A stretch of 44,853 nt of DNA from Candidatus Saccharimonadota bacterium (lineage in GTDB: Bacteria; Patescibacteriota; Saccharimonadia; Saccharimonadales; JACOTW01): the NCBI GenBank assembly GCA_016178135.1, contig JACOTW010000010.1, positions 1-44,853 of the forward strand. Reading direction: 5' to 3'. A program made the translations under genes and the position numbers. The notes under the pieces are model-generated. The model saw only the letters and a list, made by a program, of their open reading frames with translations. It made no database searches and was not told where the DNA came from. Below, one piece after another: positions 31,716 through 41,587 of the stretch (within the stretch, counting starts at the first letter, position 1; the number at the start of each line of letters is the position of its first letter).

Positions 31716-34522
31716 AAAACCTTCTTTAGAAAATTACCAGTAAAGGAACTGTTGATTTTTGCTACTTGTTCCGGTGTACCTTCGGCGATAATTTGACCAC
31801 CTTTCGCACCACCCTCTGGACCCATATCAATCAAATAATCGGCAGACTTTATGACATCGATATTATGCTCAATAATAATCATACTGTTGCCGGCATCAAC
31901 TAAAGCATGTAAAACATGTAGCAATTTATCAACATCTGCCATGTGCAGGCCAGTCGTTGGTTCGTCAAGTATGTAAAGGGTGCGCCCCGTGGGACGGCGC
32001 GACAATTCACTGGCCAGTTTAATACGCTGCGCCTCGCCACCGGAAAGCGTAGTAGCGGGTTGACCTAGTTTTATATAACCCAGACCAACGTCTACGAGTG
32101 TCTGAAGTCTACGAGAAACTGCCGGAATATTTACAAAAAACTCCAAGGCCTGTTCGCAAGTCATATCCAGTACATCACTAATCGTTTTACCTCTGTAATG
32201 TATCTCCAGAGCTTCACGATTATAGCGTTTACCATTACAAACCTCACAAGTTACATAAACATCCGGCAAAAAATGCATCTCAATCTTGATAATACCGTCG
32301 CCGGCGCAATTTTCACACCGTCCGCCCTTAACATTAAAACTAAATCGACCGGGGCTATAGCCCCGCAATTTAGATTCCGGAACTCCAGCGAATAATTCAC
32401 GAATAGTGGTAAATAAACCTGTGTAAGTTGCCGGGTTAGAACGTGGTGTACGGCCAATGGGCGATTGGTCGATAATTATAGCCTTATCAAGCTGTTTAAT
32501 ACCTTCGATTTCATCATGTCGACCAGGAACTTCATTGGCACGCATCAATCTAGCCGATAACTCTTTGGCCAAAATATCGTTAATTAAGCTGGATTTTCCA
32601 GAACCAGATACGCCACTAACCACAACAAGTTGGCCAAGTGGAATTTTAACGGTAATGTTTTTCAGATTATTTTCACGGGCACCTTTTATGACTAGCGATT
32701 GACCGTTGCCTAATCGACGCTTTTTTGGAGTAGCTATTTTCTTTGATCCTCTTAGATATTGTCCGGTGATACTTTTTTCATTTTTCGTTATATTATCAGG
32801 TGTACCAGCGGCAACAACTTCTCCACCATGTATACCTGCGCCTGGGCCAATATCAAGTACGTAATCGGCTGTCCTGATTGTTTCTTCGTCATGTTCAACC
32901 ACAATTACTGTATTGCCTAGATCTCTAAGATGTTTTAGGGTACTAATAAGTTTAGCGTTATCACGTTGATGCAGGCCAATTGACGGCTCGTCGAGCACAT
33001 AAAGAACCCCTTGTAATCCAGAACCAATTTGAGTAGCTAAACGAATACGTTGTGCCTCACCACCGGAAAGTGTTACCGCGCTACGCGCTAAACTTAAGTA
33101 ATTCAAGCCAACGTCTTGCATAAAAGTCAGGCGAGCTTTAACTTCTTTAAAAATCTGTTTAGCAATTTGTGATTCTTTTTCATTAAGTTGCAAGAGATCA
33201 AAAAAAGTTAAAGCATCATCAATAGACAATTCGCAAATATCCATGATTGATTGGCCGTCAATGGTAATCGCCAAAACCTCCGGCTTTAAGCGTCGACCGT
33301 GACAGGTATTGCAAGGACGCTCACGCATAAAACGCTCTATATCTCGGCGCATAAAGTCGCTTTCGGTTTCTTTATGGCGACGTTCCAAGTTCGGTATAAC
33401 TCCTTCGTAGGTTGTTTCAAAAGCACGACCACCACCCAGACTTACCCGATATTTCTGTATACCAGTACCGTATAAAATACGCTCTAAATCATCAGCTTTG
33501 AGCTCACCAGTTGGCACATGCAAACTAAATGAATATTCATCGGCTACGGCCTGCATTTTTTTCATATACCAAGCGTCGGCAGTAACTCGATTAAATGGCC
33601 TGATAGCACCCTCGGCTATAGTTAGCCGGCCGTTTGGAATTACTAACTCCGGATCAACCTCCATACGCGAACCTAAGCCAGTACAGATTGGACAAGCACC
33701 ATGTGGACTATTAAAACTAAAAGTTCGAGGCTCTAACTCTGGAATGGTTACATCTGGGTGATCAATACAGGCATACATCAGGCTATAGGCAAATTCGTCA
33801 TTACTATCGGCATTCAAGATTTTAAGCTTGCCGTCGGCAACATCAAATGCTTGCTCCACGCTCTGCGCCAAGCGTCCGCTGTTATCCTCATTATTGACTA
33901 TACGATCAACTACTATTTCTATATTGTGTTTATAGTTTTTATCAAGTACCGGAAATTCATCAAGTGCATACACCACGCCATCAACACGTGCCCTGGCAAA
34001 ACCGGCACGCATGTATTGTTCTGATATATGTTCAAAAGCACCTTTTTTGTCTATAACGATTGGGGCTAAAATCATTAGACGAGCACCATCTGTCAAGACT
34101 GACACCTGGTCAACAATAGCGCTGATGGTCTGACGTTCAACTGACTTTCCGCAAACTGAACAATGCGGTACACCTACACGAGCAAACAGTAAACGTAGGT
34201 AATCATATATTTCCGTGACAGTCGCCACTGTACTTCTAGGGTTTCGACTAGTCGATTTTTGATCAATAGATATAGCCGGACTAAGCCCGTCAATCTGATC
34301 CACGTCTGGTTTTTCCATTATACCCAAGAACTGTCTAGCATAAGAGCTAAGCGATTCAACGTATCGGCGCTGACCTTCGGCATAGATAGTGTCAAAAGCT
34401 AGGGATGATTTTCCGGAACCCGACAGGCCCGTAATAACAACCAGTTTACCGCGAGGAATAATAACATCAATATTTTTCAGGTTGTGCTCACGGGCACCTT
34501 TAACAATAATTTGGTCGCTCAT
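31712..34522 (-). CDS. uvrA: Excinuclease ABC subunit A
   Basis: Two ABC ATPase domains ([56 protein letters not shown]), zinc motifs, C-terminal signature [15 protein letters not shown]. Confidence 0.98.
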   Translation of the reverse strand: MSDQIIVKGAREHNLKNIDVIIPRGKLVVITGLSGSGKSSLAFDTIYAEGQRRYVESLSSYARQFLGIMEKPDVDQIDGLSPAISIDQKSTSRNPRSTVATVTEIYDYLRLLFARVGVPHCSVCGKSVERQTISAIVDQVSVLTDGARLMILAPIVIDKKGAFEHISEQYMRAGFARARVDGVVYALDEFPVLDKNYKHNIEIVVDRIVNNEDNSGRLAQSVEQAFDVADGKLKILNADSNDEFAYSLMYACIDHPDVTIPELEPRTFSFNSPHGACPICTGLGSRMEVDPELVIPNGRLTIAEGAIRPFNRVTADAWYMKKMQAVADEYSFSLHVPTGELKADDLERILYGTGIQKYRVSLGGGRAFETTYEGVIPNLERRHKETESDFMRRDIERFMRERPCNTCHGRRLKPEVLAITIDGQSIMDICELSIDDALTFFDLLQLNEKESQIAKQIFKEVKARLTFMQDVGLNYLSLARSAVTLSGGEAQRIRLATQIGSGLQGVLYVLDEPSIGLHQRDNAKLISTLKHLRDLGNTVIVVEHDEETIRTADYVLDIGPGAGIHGGEVVAAGTPDNITKNEKSITGQYLRGSKKIATPKKRRLGNGQSLVIKGARENNLKNITVKIPLGQLVVVSGVSGSGKSSLINDILAKELSARLMRANEVPGRHDEIEGIKQLDKAIIIDQSPIGRTPRSNPATYTGLFTTIRELFAGVPESKLRGYSPGRFSFNVKGGRCENCAGDGIIKIEMHFLPDVYVTCEVCNGKRYNREALEIHYRGKTISDVLDMTCEQALEFFVNIPAVSRRLQTLVDVGLGYIKLGQPATTLSGGEAQRIKLASELSRRPTGRTLYILDEPTTGLHMADVDKLLHVLHALVDAGNSMIIIEHNIDVIKSADYLIDMGPEGGAKGGQIIAEGTPEQVAKINSSFTGNFLKKVL

Positions 34523-34608
34523 AAAAGTCGAGTAATTATACCCGAAAAACAGATAAAATTCCAGTGTACGTTTTGTAACCTTGTCAACTCAAAGCAGCAA
34601 AGCTCGTG

Positions 34609-35241
34609 TTAGAAAAAATACCTGAAGATATTAACTGTAATTTCCCCAAAAGCAATTACCAAACCAATACCTGCCACACCCACTACGCATCCGAACAAAA
34701 ACAACAAAGAATCGCTAAAAATTAACCCGAGAGCAACTACTACGGCACCAAGCGAAGGGATAGTATCAAGACCTGAAAATGGTGGCGCCAAAAAAGCACT
34801 AAGTGCTAAAGTAAAAAAAATAGCACCAGCCAAGCGCGTAAAATAAAAATTATTAATAAGCCCTCTCAAACGTGGTCTGGAAAACTTCTCAAACCATTGA
34901 ATTCGATCAATCATAAACGGTATAGTTTTTTTTTGAAACATTTCTCCAAACTCCTTTTTGCGCCAACTTTTAGGCAACCACAAGGTTTTCATACCAACAA
35001 TCATCTCTAAACTTAAAAGCATGACAATAAGTTCAAATACGTGAGTCACACCTCCTGTTGGCAATGGCAATGCTGGTATGAACATGAGAAACAAAATAGC
35101 TACAGCAAAACCGCGTTCTTCAAAAATCATCTCCAACGAACCCAGTGTTTTTTTGTCATTATTATCAAGCCACTCTTTAAATTGCTGGCTAAAAAGTTGC
35201 TTAGAGCCTATGCTAGGTAGTTTCTTGGGTGTTGAACTCAT
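34609..35241 (-). CDS. ExoD-like exopolysaccharide synthesis membrane protein
   Basis: SLEMIFEERGFAVAILFLMFIPALPLPTGGVTHVFELIVMLLSLEMIVGMKTLWLPKSWRKKEF. Start placed at MSSTPKK; the longer ORF start lies in a family A element. Confidence 0.8.
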   Translation of the reverse strand: MSSTPKKLPSIGSKQLFSQQFKEWLDNNDKKTLGSLEMIFEERGFAVAILFLMFIPALPLPTGGVTHVFELIVMLLSLEMIVGMKTLWLPKSWRKKEFGEMFQKKTIPFMIDRIQWFEKFSRPRLRGLINNFYFTRLAGAIFFTLALSAFLAPPFSGLDTIPSLGAVVVALGLIFSDSLLFLFGCVVGVAGIGLVIAFGEITVNIFRYFF

Positions 35242-35271
35242 AAGCCCAGTGTAACAAACAATGGTCAATAA

Positions 35272-35440
35272 TATACCGGACCTACCCAAAGCTCCCCCAT
35301 CCCCAGACCAATTCATCTCGGCTGGTAGCGGTCTGTCTTCTCTCGATGTAGCTATGGCTACCTCTCCTTCAGTCAAACCACTCCCAACTCGAGCTGATTT
35401 AGCCTGGGAACGGGCGATTTTGCGACAGGTCCAGTATACG
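35272..35440. repeat. Family A palindromic element
   Basis: tataccggacctacccaaagctcccccatccccagaccaattcatctcgg...gggcgattttgcgacaggtccagtata. Confidence 0.93.
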
Positions 35441-35451
35441 AAACACTCTAC

Positions 35452-36876
35452 CTATAGGATACTTTGGCCGTACAATTCAAGTTCTTCTAGCAAATAACGA
35501 GCATTATCGGATAGGTCGGTTCGTGTCCGCAACTCCTTTAAACGGGCAAAATAACGTGCTATCCAGCTTTCAGTATTGCCACCAAGCAGTTTATGCTCTT
35601 TGAATTTTTCCCAGATAGCTCGATCTTTATCATTCAAAACTTTTGGATAATTTCTAGCCTTGTAGAGTGGCAGAAGCGCACTCAATCGCTCATCGCTAAA
35701 CTCAACATCGAGCGTAGATAATTCGTTCGGCTTCGTCGTTCTTACCAAACGCATCTTGCTACGATCCTGATCATCAAAAAAACCGTCATACAGCCTAGCA
35801 TCCACATTACTTTCGTCTAGCAATGTTGAGGTTTGTTGTTCATCCAGAATTTTAAGAGCAGCTAGTAGATGTTCGGTAAAATCTGGCTGGCTAGTTAATT
35901 TTTTATAATTTTTCCGTATTTGATCGAGCGGTAATTCCAGACGCAACTGACTGGCTTCATCTAAAACACTTAACGGAGCAACGGCCGGACAATGATTAAA
36001 CTGCAATGTTTTGACGGGTAGTCGCACGCCTGGATCATCGGCTCGACGACGCCAAGCTTCAGTCAAAGCTTTCGGGGTGAGTCCGAAGAATTCTTCTGGA
36101 TCATAGCGCAAATCATACACTAACATTCCTTGTCTGGCTGGATGTTTGGCTATGATCGCCCCCGCTGTGGTTTTTTCAAATTCACCCTGATATTTGCCAG
36201 AGGTATACAAAAACAATTGATTGGTATTAATGAATTCAGCAACTTTCTTTTTTTCGCGCAGAGTAAGTAGAAAATCGAAGAGCTTCGGCTGCTTGGCACG
36301 AATCAACTTGGCAACGGCAATCGAAGCATTAACATCGCTAAGAGCATCATGAGCATTGGAATGGTCAAGTTTATTGGCAATCGTTAAAAGTTCTAGGCGA
36401 TTTGATGGCTGACCATTACTGTCAAATGGCCATTTAATACCTTCGGGGCGTAGTGCTCTAGTCATCCGTACTACATCCAACAAATCCCAACGAGACCTCC
36501 CATCCTGCCACTGCCATTCATATGGATCATAGAAATTTCGATAGTGCAAAAAACGCATGAATTCATCATCAAAACGAATAGTATTGAAACCTACGAATAT
36601 CGTGCCAGGTCGGGCGATATCCTGATGAAATAAACTCAAAAATTCAGCCTCACTAATACCATCGGCAAGAGTTTTTTGTGGCGTTATACCTGTCAGCAAA
36701 ATAGCATCTGGATCGGGTAATATGTCTTCAGTTAATCTAATATAGTAATTATGTGGCTCTTCGACTGGTTCCAGATCTAAGGTTGTTCGCTGGCCAGCAA
36801 ACTGCATGATGCGTGCTTCCCGCGGATTGAAACCAGTAGTCTCTAAATCATAGAAATAAAAAGTCGGTTGGCTCAT
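35452..36876 (-). CDS. sbcB: Exodeoxyribonuclease I
   Basis: TFYFYDLETTGFNPREARIMQFAGQRTTLDL...GFNTIRFDDEFMRFLHYRNFYDPYEWQWQDGRSRWDLLDVVRMTRALRPEGI. Confidence 0.92.
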   Translation of the reverse strand: MSQPTFYFYDLETTGFNPREARIMQFAGQRTTLDLEPVEEPHNYYIRLTEDILPDPDAILLTGITPQKTLADGISEAEFLSLFHQDIARPGTIFVGFNTIRFDDEFMRFLHYRNFYDPYEWQWQDGRSRWDLLDVVRMTRALRPEGIKWPFDSNGQPSNRLELLTIANKLDHSNAHDALSDVNASIAVAKLIRAKQPKLFDFLLTLREKKKVAEFINTNQLFLYTSGKYQGEFEKTTAGAIIAKHPARQGMLVYDLRYDPEEFFGLTPKALTEAWRRRADDPGVRLPVKTLQFNHCPAVAPLSVLDEASQLRLELPLDQIRKNYKKLTSQPDFTEHLLAALKILDEQQTSTLLDESNVDARLYDGFFDDQDRSKMRLVRTTKPNELSTLDVEFSDERLSALLPLYKARNYPKVLNDKDRAIWEKFKEHKLLGGNTESWIARYFARLKELRTRTDLSDNARYLLEELELYGQSIL

Positions 36877-36887
36877 AGAGCTAATAG

Positions 36888-36961
36888 TACACGATTTTCG
36901 CACTTTTCCATTGACCTTTGGTCACACCAAGAAACAATGAAAAAGTGCAAAACTCGTGTTA
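36888..36961. repeat. Palindrome upstream of sbcB
   Basis: acacgattttcgcacttttccattg ... caatgaaaaagtgcaaaactcgtgt, ~25-bp arms. Confidence 0.8.
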
Positions 36962-36967
36962 TTTTGT

Positions 36968-37068
36968 GTAAACTGGACCTGTTGCAAAATCCCTCGTTCC
37001 CAAAGCGAATCAGCTCGAGCCGAGATTAGTCGGTCTGGAGATGGGGGAGCTTTGCGTCAGTCCAGTAA
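36968..37068. repeat. Internally deleted family A element overlapping the obgE 3' end
   Basis: aaactggacctgttgcaaaatccctcgttcccaaagcgaatcagctcgag joined to ccgagattagtcggtctggagatgggggagctttgcgtcagtccagta. Confidence 0.88.
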
Positions 37069-38486
37069 AACTCAATTTCTCCTAAGGATGGATTGCCAAA
37101 AATAATTTTGTCGTCTGTTTTTATACCTTGGCGAGTGAGCTCATGCATAATGCCCATTTTTTTCATAATATCACGTAGGCGCCGTACACCAGCCGAATTA
37201 GCAAAATCAGTTCTAGCGGCAAAACGTTCAATTTTTTTGCCGGTAATCTCATAACCTCGACTGATTTTTTTAACATGCCAAGCTTCTTCATTCTCAATCG
37301 TTAAAATTGGCAATGAACTGACCTCGTTAACCTCGTCAGGTTGTTTGGCGCGCTCCGTATCAACAATAGTTTTTAGCTTATACAATAATTCAGATATATT
37401 TTGTTTGCTCTGTGAAGATATAGCTACTACAGACACACCTTTGGGAAGAGCTTTTTTAAGTGTTTTGATATGATTAGCGACTATTTTGTCGTCAAGACCT
37501 TCAATTTTGGTCAATGCCACTATTCGTGGACGCTTTGATAAATCTATCTTGTAGGCTTTTAGCTCGCCTTCAACTATCTTGAACGATTCTACAATATCTT
37601 CATCATAAACGTCTATCAACTGTAGGAGCACGCCAGTTCGTTCCACGTGTCGTAAAAACTCGTCGCCCAGCCCTTTGCCTTGACTCGCCCCTTCTATGAG
37701 TCCCGGGATATCGGCAATCAATAGACTAGACTTATCGTCAATATCCACTACTCCTAGATTTGGAGTAAGTGTAGTGAATGGGTAGTTAGCAATTTCTGGC
37801 TTGGCATTACTAACGCTGGCCAAAAGAGTAGATTTACCGGCATTTGGTAGACCGATCAATCCAACATCGGCAATCATTTTCAGTTCTAATGTTACGGAAA
37901 ACTCCTGGCCCTTTTCGCCCTTTTCTGCTACTTGTGGTGCTTGACGAGTAGACGAAACAAAATGAGCGTTGCCAAATCCGCCCTTGCCACCCTTGGCCAA
38001 AATAACTTCTTGACCATCAACTGTCAAATCGGCCAATAGTTGGGCGTGTTCGTTTAAACTCGACTTACGCGAAATCTCTCGTTCTCGGTGTAAATCAGCT
38101 CCAACTAAGTCTGTTTTATCTGAAGAACTGTTAGCATTCGAGATTATTTGGTCTGGGGATGGGGGAGCTTTGCGTAAATCCAGTTTAGGTGATTTGAGCA
38201 TAACCGTCGTACCAACAGGTACCGCCACTCGCGTATCAGTGCCACTTCTACCATGTTTTTTTCTTTTGTCGCCAGGTTTGCCAGATTGAGCAATTAACTC
38301 TCTTTGATAACGAAAATTGGCAAGTGTGTTTTGATTGCGACTGGCTACGAATATGATATCGCCACCATCGCCACCATCGCCACCATCCGGTCCACCTAGA
38401 CGGATATATTTTTCATGACGAAAACTAACCCGCCCATCGCCACCACTACCGGCCTTTAATGTAACTTCTGCTTTATCCACAAACAT
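37026..38486 (-). CDS. obgE: GTPase Obg/CgtA with repeat-encoded insertion and C-terminal tail
   Basis: MFVDKAEVTLKAGSGGDGRVSFRHEKYI...GGPDGGDGGDGGDIIF, GLIGLPNAGKSTLLASVSNAKPEIANYPFTTLTPNLGVV. Insert LDLRKAPPSPDQIISNANSSSDKTDLVGADLHREREISRKSSL interrupts the Obg fold. Confidence 0.96.
   Translation of the reverse strand: MFVDKAEVTLKAGSGGDGRVSFRHEKYIRLGGPDGGDGGDGGDIIFVASRNQNTLANFRYQRELIAQSGKPGDKRKKHGRSGTDTRVAVPVGTTVMLKSPKLDLRKAPPSPDQIISNANSSSDKTDLVGADLHREREISRKSSLNEHAQLLADLTVDGQEVILAKGGKGGFGNAHFVSSTRQAPQVAEKGEKGQEFSVTLELKMIADVGLIGLPNAGKSTLLASVSNAKPEIANYPFTTLTPNLGVVDIDDKSSLLIADIPGLIEGASQGKGLGDEFLRHVERTGVLLQLIDVYDEDIVESFKIVEGELKAYKIDLSKRPRIVALTKIEGLDDKIVANHIKTLKKALPKGVSVVAISSQSKQNISELLYKLKTIVDTERAKQPDEVNEVSSLPILTIENEEAWHVKKISRGYEITGKKIERFAARTDFANSAGVRRLRDIMKKMGIMHELTRQGIKTDDKIIFGNPSLGEIEFYWTDAKLPHLQTD
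38056..38187. repeat. Shortened family A element inside obgE
   Basis: aaactcgacttacgcgaaatctctcgttctcgg...gagattatttggtctggggatgggggagctttgcgtaaatccagttta, ~132 bp. Confidence 0.88.
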
Positions 38487-38535
38487 ATATACCTAGAATA
38501 CAGGGGTTAGGTCAACTAGTCCAGACTGGACCCGT

Positions 38536-39651
38536 CTAGCGATAAATGTAGCGTGGAAAACGAGACACAGGAACCCAGTCGCTATAACCAACCCTGCCCC
38601 AGCCAGCCAGACCATTCATATCAGAATATTTTATCTGGGAACCATCGGGAGAAACTGCCTCCACAACCCCAACATGTCCGGCATAACCAGCGTCAGTCTG
38701 TAAAATAGCACCCTGTACAGGCGCAGTACTTACTGTCCACCCACTTATACGAGCCACATTATCCCAGGTATTGGCATTACCCCAGTTGGACGGCACAGCA
38801 ATCTTAGAAGCAACATACCAAGTACAAAAGCCATAAGCATAAGCGTTATGTCCATAAATAGCCGACGAACCAAAAGAAAAACCAACCAAATAATTTGACG
38901 CAACACGCGTCGTGGCTATAGTGCCATCAGGAATTACAATTTTATCGCCAACTATTAGGCCACTCACTTCAGCATCATTTATTGCAATTAACGCGTCTTT
39001 GTTAGCGCTATATTTTCGGGCAAGACTATCCGGAGTATCGCCAGCTTTGACCACATAAACAATACCGTTGACGGGGGGTATATTAAGCTCTTTGGCTTCG
39101 GGTACATTATTGCCGTTTAAATCGTTAGACCACCTAATACTATCCGAAGTTACGCCAAATTTAGCAGCTATACTACCAACGTTATCGCCAGCAACCACCG
39201 TGTATGTCTGAATGTCTTTTTTGGATTTAAGCGCCGTAGCTACAACCTGTGGCTTAGATATAACTTGTTCGTCAGATGAGGCGAAACTTAACTGGGCGTT
39301 AACCGAATCAGCCTGCTCACCAACCGACGGCGCTTCAAATAAATTAGCTAATCTAGCAGCCTGCACCGCGATATCAGCCGAAGATATTTGATCTAAGGGG
39401 TTGGCGGCGGCAAATTCCGAATCATTAGCCAACGCGCTCTGACGAATACTTTCGCCAGAACTTGGATTTCTAACCACAAAACTAATTACCCCTATCAACA
39501 AGGCAATATTAGCAGTTAACAGACCGTAACGAATAATGCGTTTACGGGATTTATTATAAGCTCGGCGTAAAATACGCCGACTAACTTTTGGTAAACCTAA
39601 CCGCTGCGAAAGCGATCCAGTGATGATACGAATAAATGCTCCGTCCCACAT
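38536..39651 (-). CDS. LysM and CHAP domain cell-wall hydrolase
   Basis: Two LysM-like repeats (TYTVVAGDNVGSIAAKFGVTSDSIRWSN; VYVVKAGDTPDSLARKYSANKDALIAIN) and CHAP domain (YGFCTWYVASK...GHVGVVEAVSPDGSQIKYSDMN). Confidence 0.93.
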   Translation of the reverse strand: MWDGAFIRIITGSLSQRLGLPKVSRRILRRAYNKSRKRIIRYGLLTANIALLIGVISFVVRNPSSGESIRQSALANDSEFAAANPLDQISSADIAVQAARLANLFEAPSVGEQADSVNAQLSFASSDEQVISKPQVVATALKSKKDIQTYTVVAGDNVGSIAAKFGVTSDSIRWSNDLNGNNVPEAKELNIPPVNGIVYVVKAGDTPDSLARKYSANKDALIAINDAEVSGLIVGDKIVIPDGTIATTRVASNYLVGFSFGSSAIYGHNAYAYGFCTWYVASKIAVPSNWGNANTWDNVARISGWTVSTAPVQGAILQTDAGYAGHVGVVEAVSPDGSQIKYSDMNGLAGWGRVGYSDWVPVSRFPRYIYR

Positions 39652-39843
39652 GTGTGGGATACACCTGAAGGGTTAGTTCTTATTATTTACAGGACAGTTC
39701 GACCAATCCTGATTATTACTTTACGCCTTAGGGTAACAACCCGCGTATGCCCGACTCAAAAGAGACGCCAAAGGGGAAGTTACCGGAAAATTATAGCAAA
39801 ATAACCGCTGGAAGGCAATCTTTTTTACAGCTATTTATCCCCG

Positions 39844-40875
39844 TTAAGAGCATAGTTTTTTACAGTGCTTGACAGTTAGGGCTTCGTGTTCGGCTAGGGT
39901 ACGCGAAAAATATGTGATGCCGTCATCCCCTGCAACAAAATATAAATAATCGGTATTGCTGGGATTTGCCACTGCCGTAAGCGACGCCAAACTTACATTA
40001 CTAATTGGGCCTGGAGTTAATCCGACATGCAGATGAGTATTAAATGGCGAGTCATAAGTAAGTGAGGCATCTTTACCAGCAATTATTGAACCATAGAAAG
40101 CCGTAACGTCCGAGCCAAGCATCATGCCTTCTCGAAATCTCTTAATAAAGACCTGTGCTACAGTTGGCTTATCTTTGGGGTTATTAACCTCTTGATCGAC
40201 TATTGATGCTAGTATAACTCCTTCGTGAACAGTCAGGCCCTGCTTAATAATTCCAGCCCTTAGTTCAGGGGTCAAGTGTTTATTCATTTCATCCAACGAA
40301 GCTCGAATAATCGTTTCCACCTTGGTGCTATTTGTTTTCTGGAATGATTCCGGATATAAATAACCTTCTAGTGAAGCTTCTTTGGGTTTATTCGCCAGTG
40401 CTGGATGATCCAAATAAAGTGCAGGATTAAGTGCCAGGTCAACATTAGTCGCTGTAAATCCAGAATTAATTAGTGCTTGGCGAATCTGATCTAGGCGTTG
40501 ACCTGGCAAGATAGTTACCAGATCCGTTTTTATTTTGCCTTGAGAAATAATCGCCACAATCTCCTGAACGCTTTGATTGGATCGAAGCAAATATGTTCCA
40601 GCTTGTAACTTGTCGCGGATATTTTGAAAACGAACATACCATTCAAAGGCCCAGGTAGATTTAATAAGACCCTTGTCTTGAAGAATAGTGCCAATTTCTT
40701 TTATTCCAGTTCCAGATGGTATGGTGATCTGCTGAACGTGCTGGGAAGCATTCACCGGTTTCAGGTTTTCCAAATAAATATGTCGCGTTGCAAAAATTGC
40801 CCCGCCAAGTAAAACTACTAGGGTCAAGACAATAACTACTAGTGGTCTAAGCCATCGTTGACTAGATTTACGCAC
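39844..40875 (-). CDS. mltG: Endolytic murein transglycosylase MltG (YceG)
   Basis: TIPSGTGIKEIGTILQDKGLIKSTWAFEWYVRF, LEGYLYPESFQ, HEGVILASIVDQEV, DSPFNTHLHVGLTPGPISNVSLASLTAVANPSNTDYLYFV. Confidence 0.95.
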   Translation of the reverse strand: MRKSSQRWLRPLVVIVLTLVVLLGGAIFATRHIYLENLKPVNASQHVQQITIPSGTGIKEIGTILQDKGLIKSTWAFEWYVRFQNIRDKLQAGTYLLRSNQSVQEIVAIISQGKIKTDLVTILPGQRLDQIRQALINSGFTATNVDLALNPALYLDHPALANKPKEASLEGYLYPESFQKTNSTKVETIIRASLDEMNKHLTPELRAGIIKQGLTVHEGVILASIVDQEVNNPKDKPTVAQVFIKRFREGMMLGSDVTAFYGSIIAGKDASLTYDSPFNTHLHVGLTPGPISNVSLASLTAVANPSNTDYLYFVAGDDGITYFSRTLAEHEALTVKHCKKLCS

Positions 40876-40972
40876 AAATCCCTCTTTTCCGAAGCAAATC
40901 AGCTTGACACCAGTTTCGCAAAATCGTCCATTCCCAGAGTGAATTATCTCGAGCGAAAACTGTTTTCCCTAA
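40860..40972. repeat. Two partial family A arms in tandem
   Basis: actagatttacgcacaaatccctcttttccgaagcaaatcagctt and cgcaaaatcgtccattcccagagtgaattatctcgagcgaaaactgtttt, followed by a full copy. Confidence 0.75.
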
Positions 40973-41587
40973 ACTGGACTTACGCAAAATCGCCCGTTCC
41001 CAGGCTAAATCAGCTCGAGTTGGGAGTGGTTTGGCTGAAGGAGAGGGAGTCGTAGCTACATCGAGAGAAGGCAGACCGCTATCAGCCGAGATTAGTTGGT
41101 CTGGGGATGGGGGAGCTTTGCGTAAGTCCAGTAAAGTAATATAGCCCCCGCAAAACAAATTCGGGGGTTTTGGAGCCGATGATCTTCGAGTCAAAAACTG
41201 GCTTTTCCGAGGGAAGCATATCATTAGATAAGGTGAGTGAGGAAAGACAGCTTTTGGTTCGGCCTTTAGAGAGGTCAGTGCTTCGTCTTGTAAGTAAATG
41301 TCTTTTTGAGTTTTTTGGCCCAAATTTTCGGCAAACTTTCGCACAATTTTTGTTTGGCCGGTATCTTGCCCGTCCAGGCCTCGTGGTAGCCCAACAATAA
41401 TAGTTTGCACTTGTTCTTTTACGCACAATTCTTCCAGATAGTCCCAAATTTTTTCATCATTTAATACCGTGTCATAGGGATGTGCCAAACGAGCCACGCT
41501 ACTAGCAATAGCCACTCCAATACGTACATTGCCAATATCAAGGGCCACAAATTTATGGATTGCTGGTGCCATTTGAGCTGTTGTCAT
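40868..41587 (-). CDS. ruvX: RuvX/YqgF Holliday junction resolvase-like, native 3' part replaced by repeat-encoded sequence
   Basis: FVALDIGNVRIGVAIASSVARLAHPYDTVL, TIIVGLPRGLDGQDTGQTKIVRKFAENL, IYLQDEALTSLKAE; thereafter translation follows family B, family A and further A fragments. Confidence 0.8.
   Translation of the reverse strand: MTTAQMAPAIHKFVALDIGNVRIGVAIASSVARLAHPYDTVLNDEKIWDYLEELCVKEQVQTIIVGLPRGLDGQDTGQTKIVRKFAENLGQKTQKDIYLQDEALTSLKAEPKAVFPHSPYLMICFPRKSQFLTRRSSAPKPPNLFCGGYITLLDLRKAPPSPDQLISADSGLPSLDVATTPSPSAKPLPTRADLAWERAILRKSSLGKTVFARDNSLWEWTILRNWCQADLLRKRGICA
40973..41133. repeat. Full-length family A element within the ruvX 3' region
   Basis: actggacttacgcaaaatcgcccgttcccaggctaaatcagctcgag...gatgggggagctttgcgtaagtccagta. 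Confidence 0.93.
41139..41258. repeat. Truncated family B element within the ruvX 3' region
   Basis: tatagcccccgcaaaacaaattcgggggttttggagccgatgatcttcgagtcaaaaactggcttttccgag...gaggaaagacagcttttggttc; right terminal repeat missing. Confidence 0.85.

Noticed and set aside
34609-35376. Family A as a true N-terminal extension of the ExoD-like protein
   Set aside because: The ORF is open into the element, but a plausible native start (MSSTPKK at 35241) lies downstream of it, so fusion is not required.
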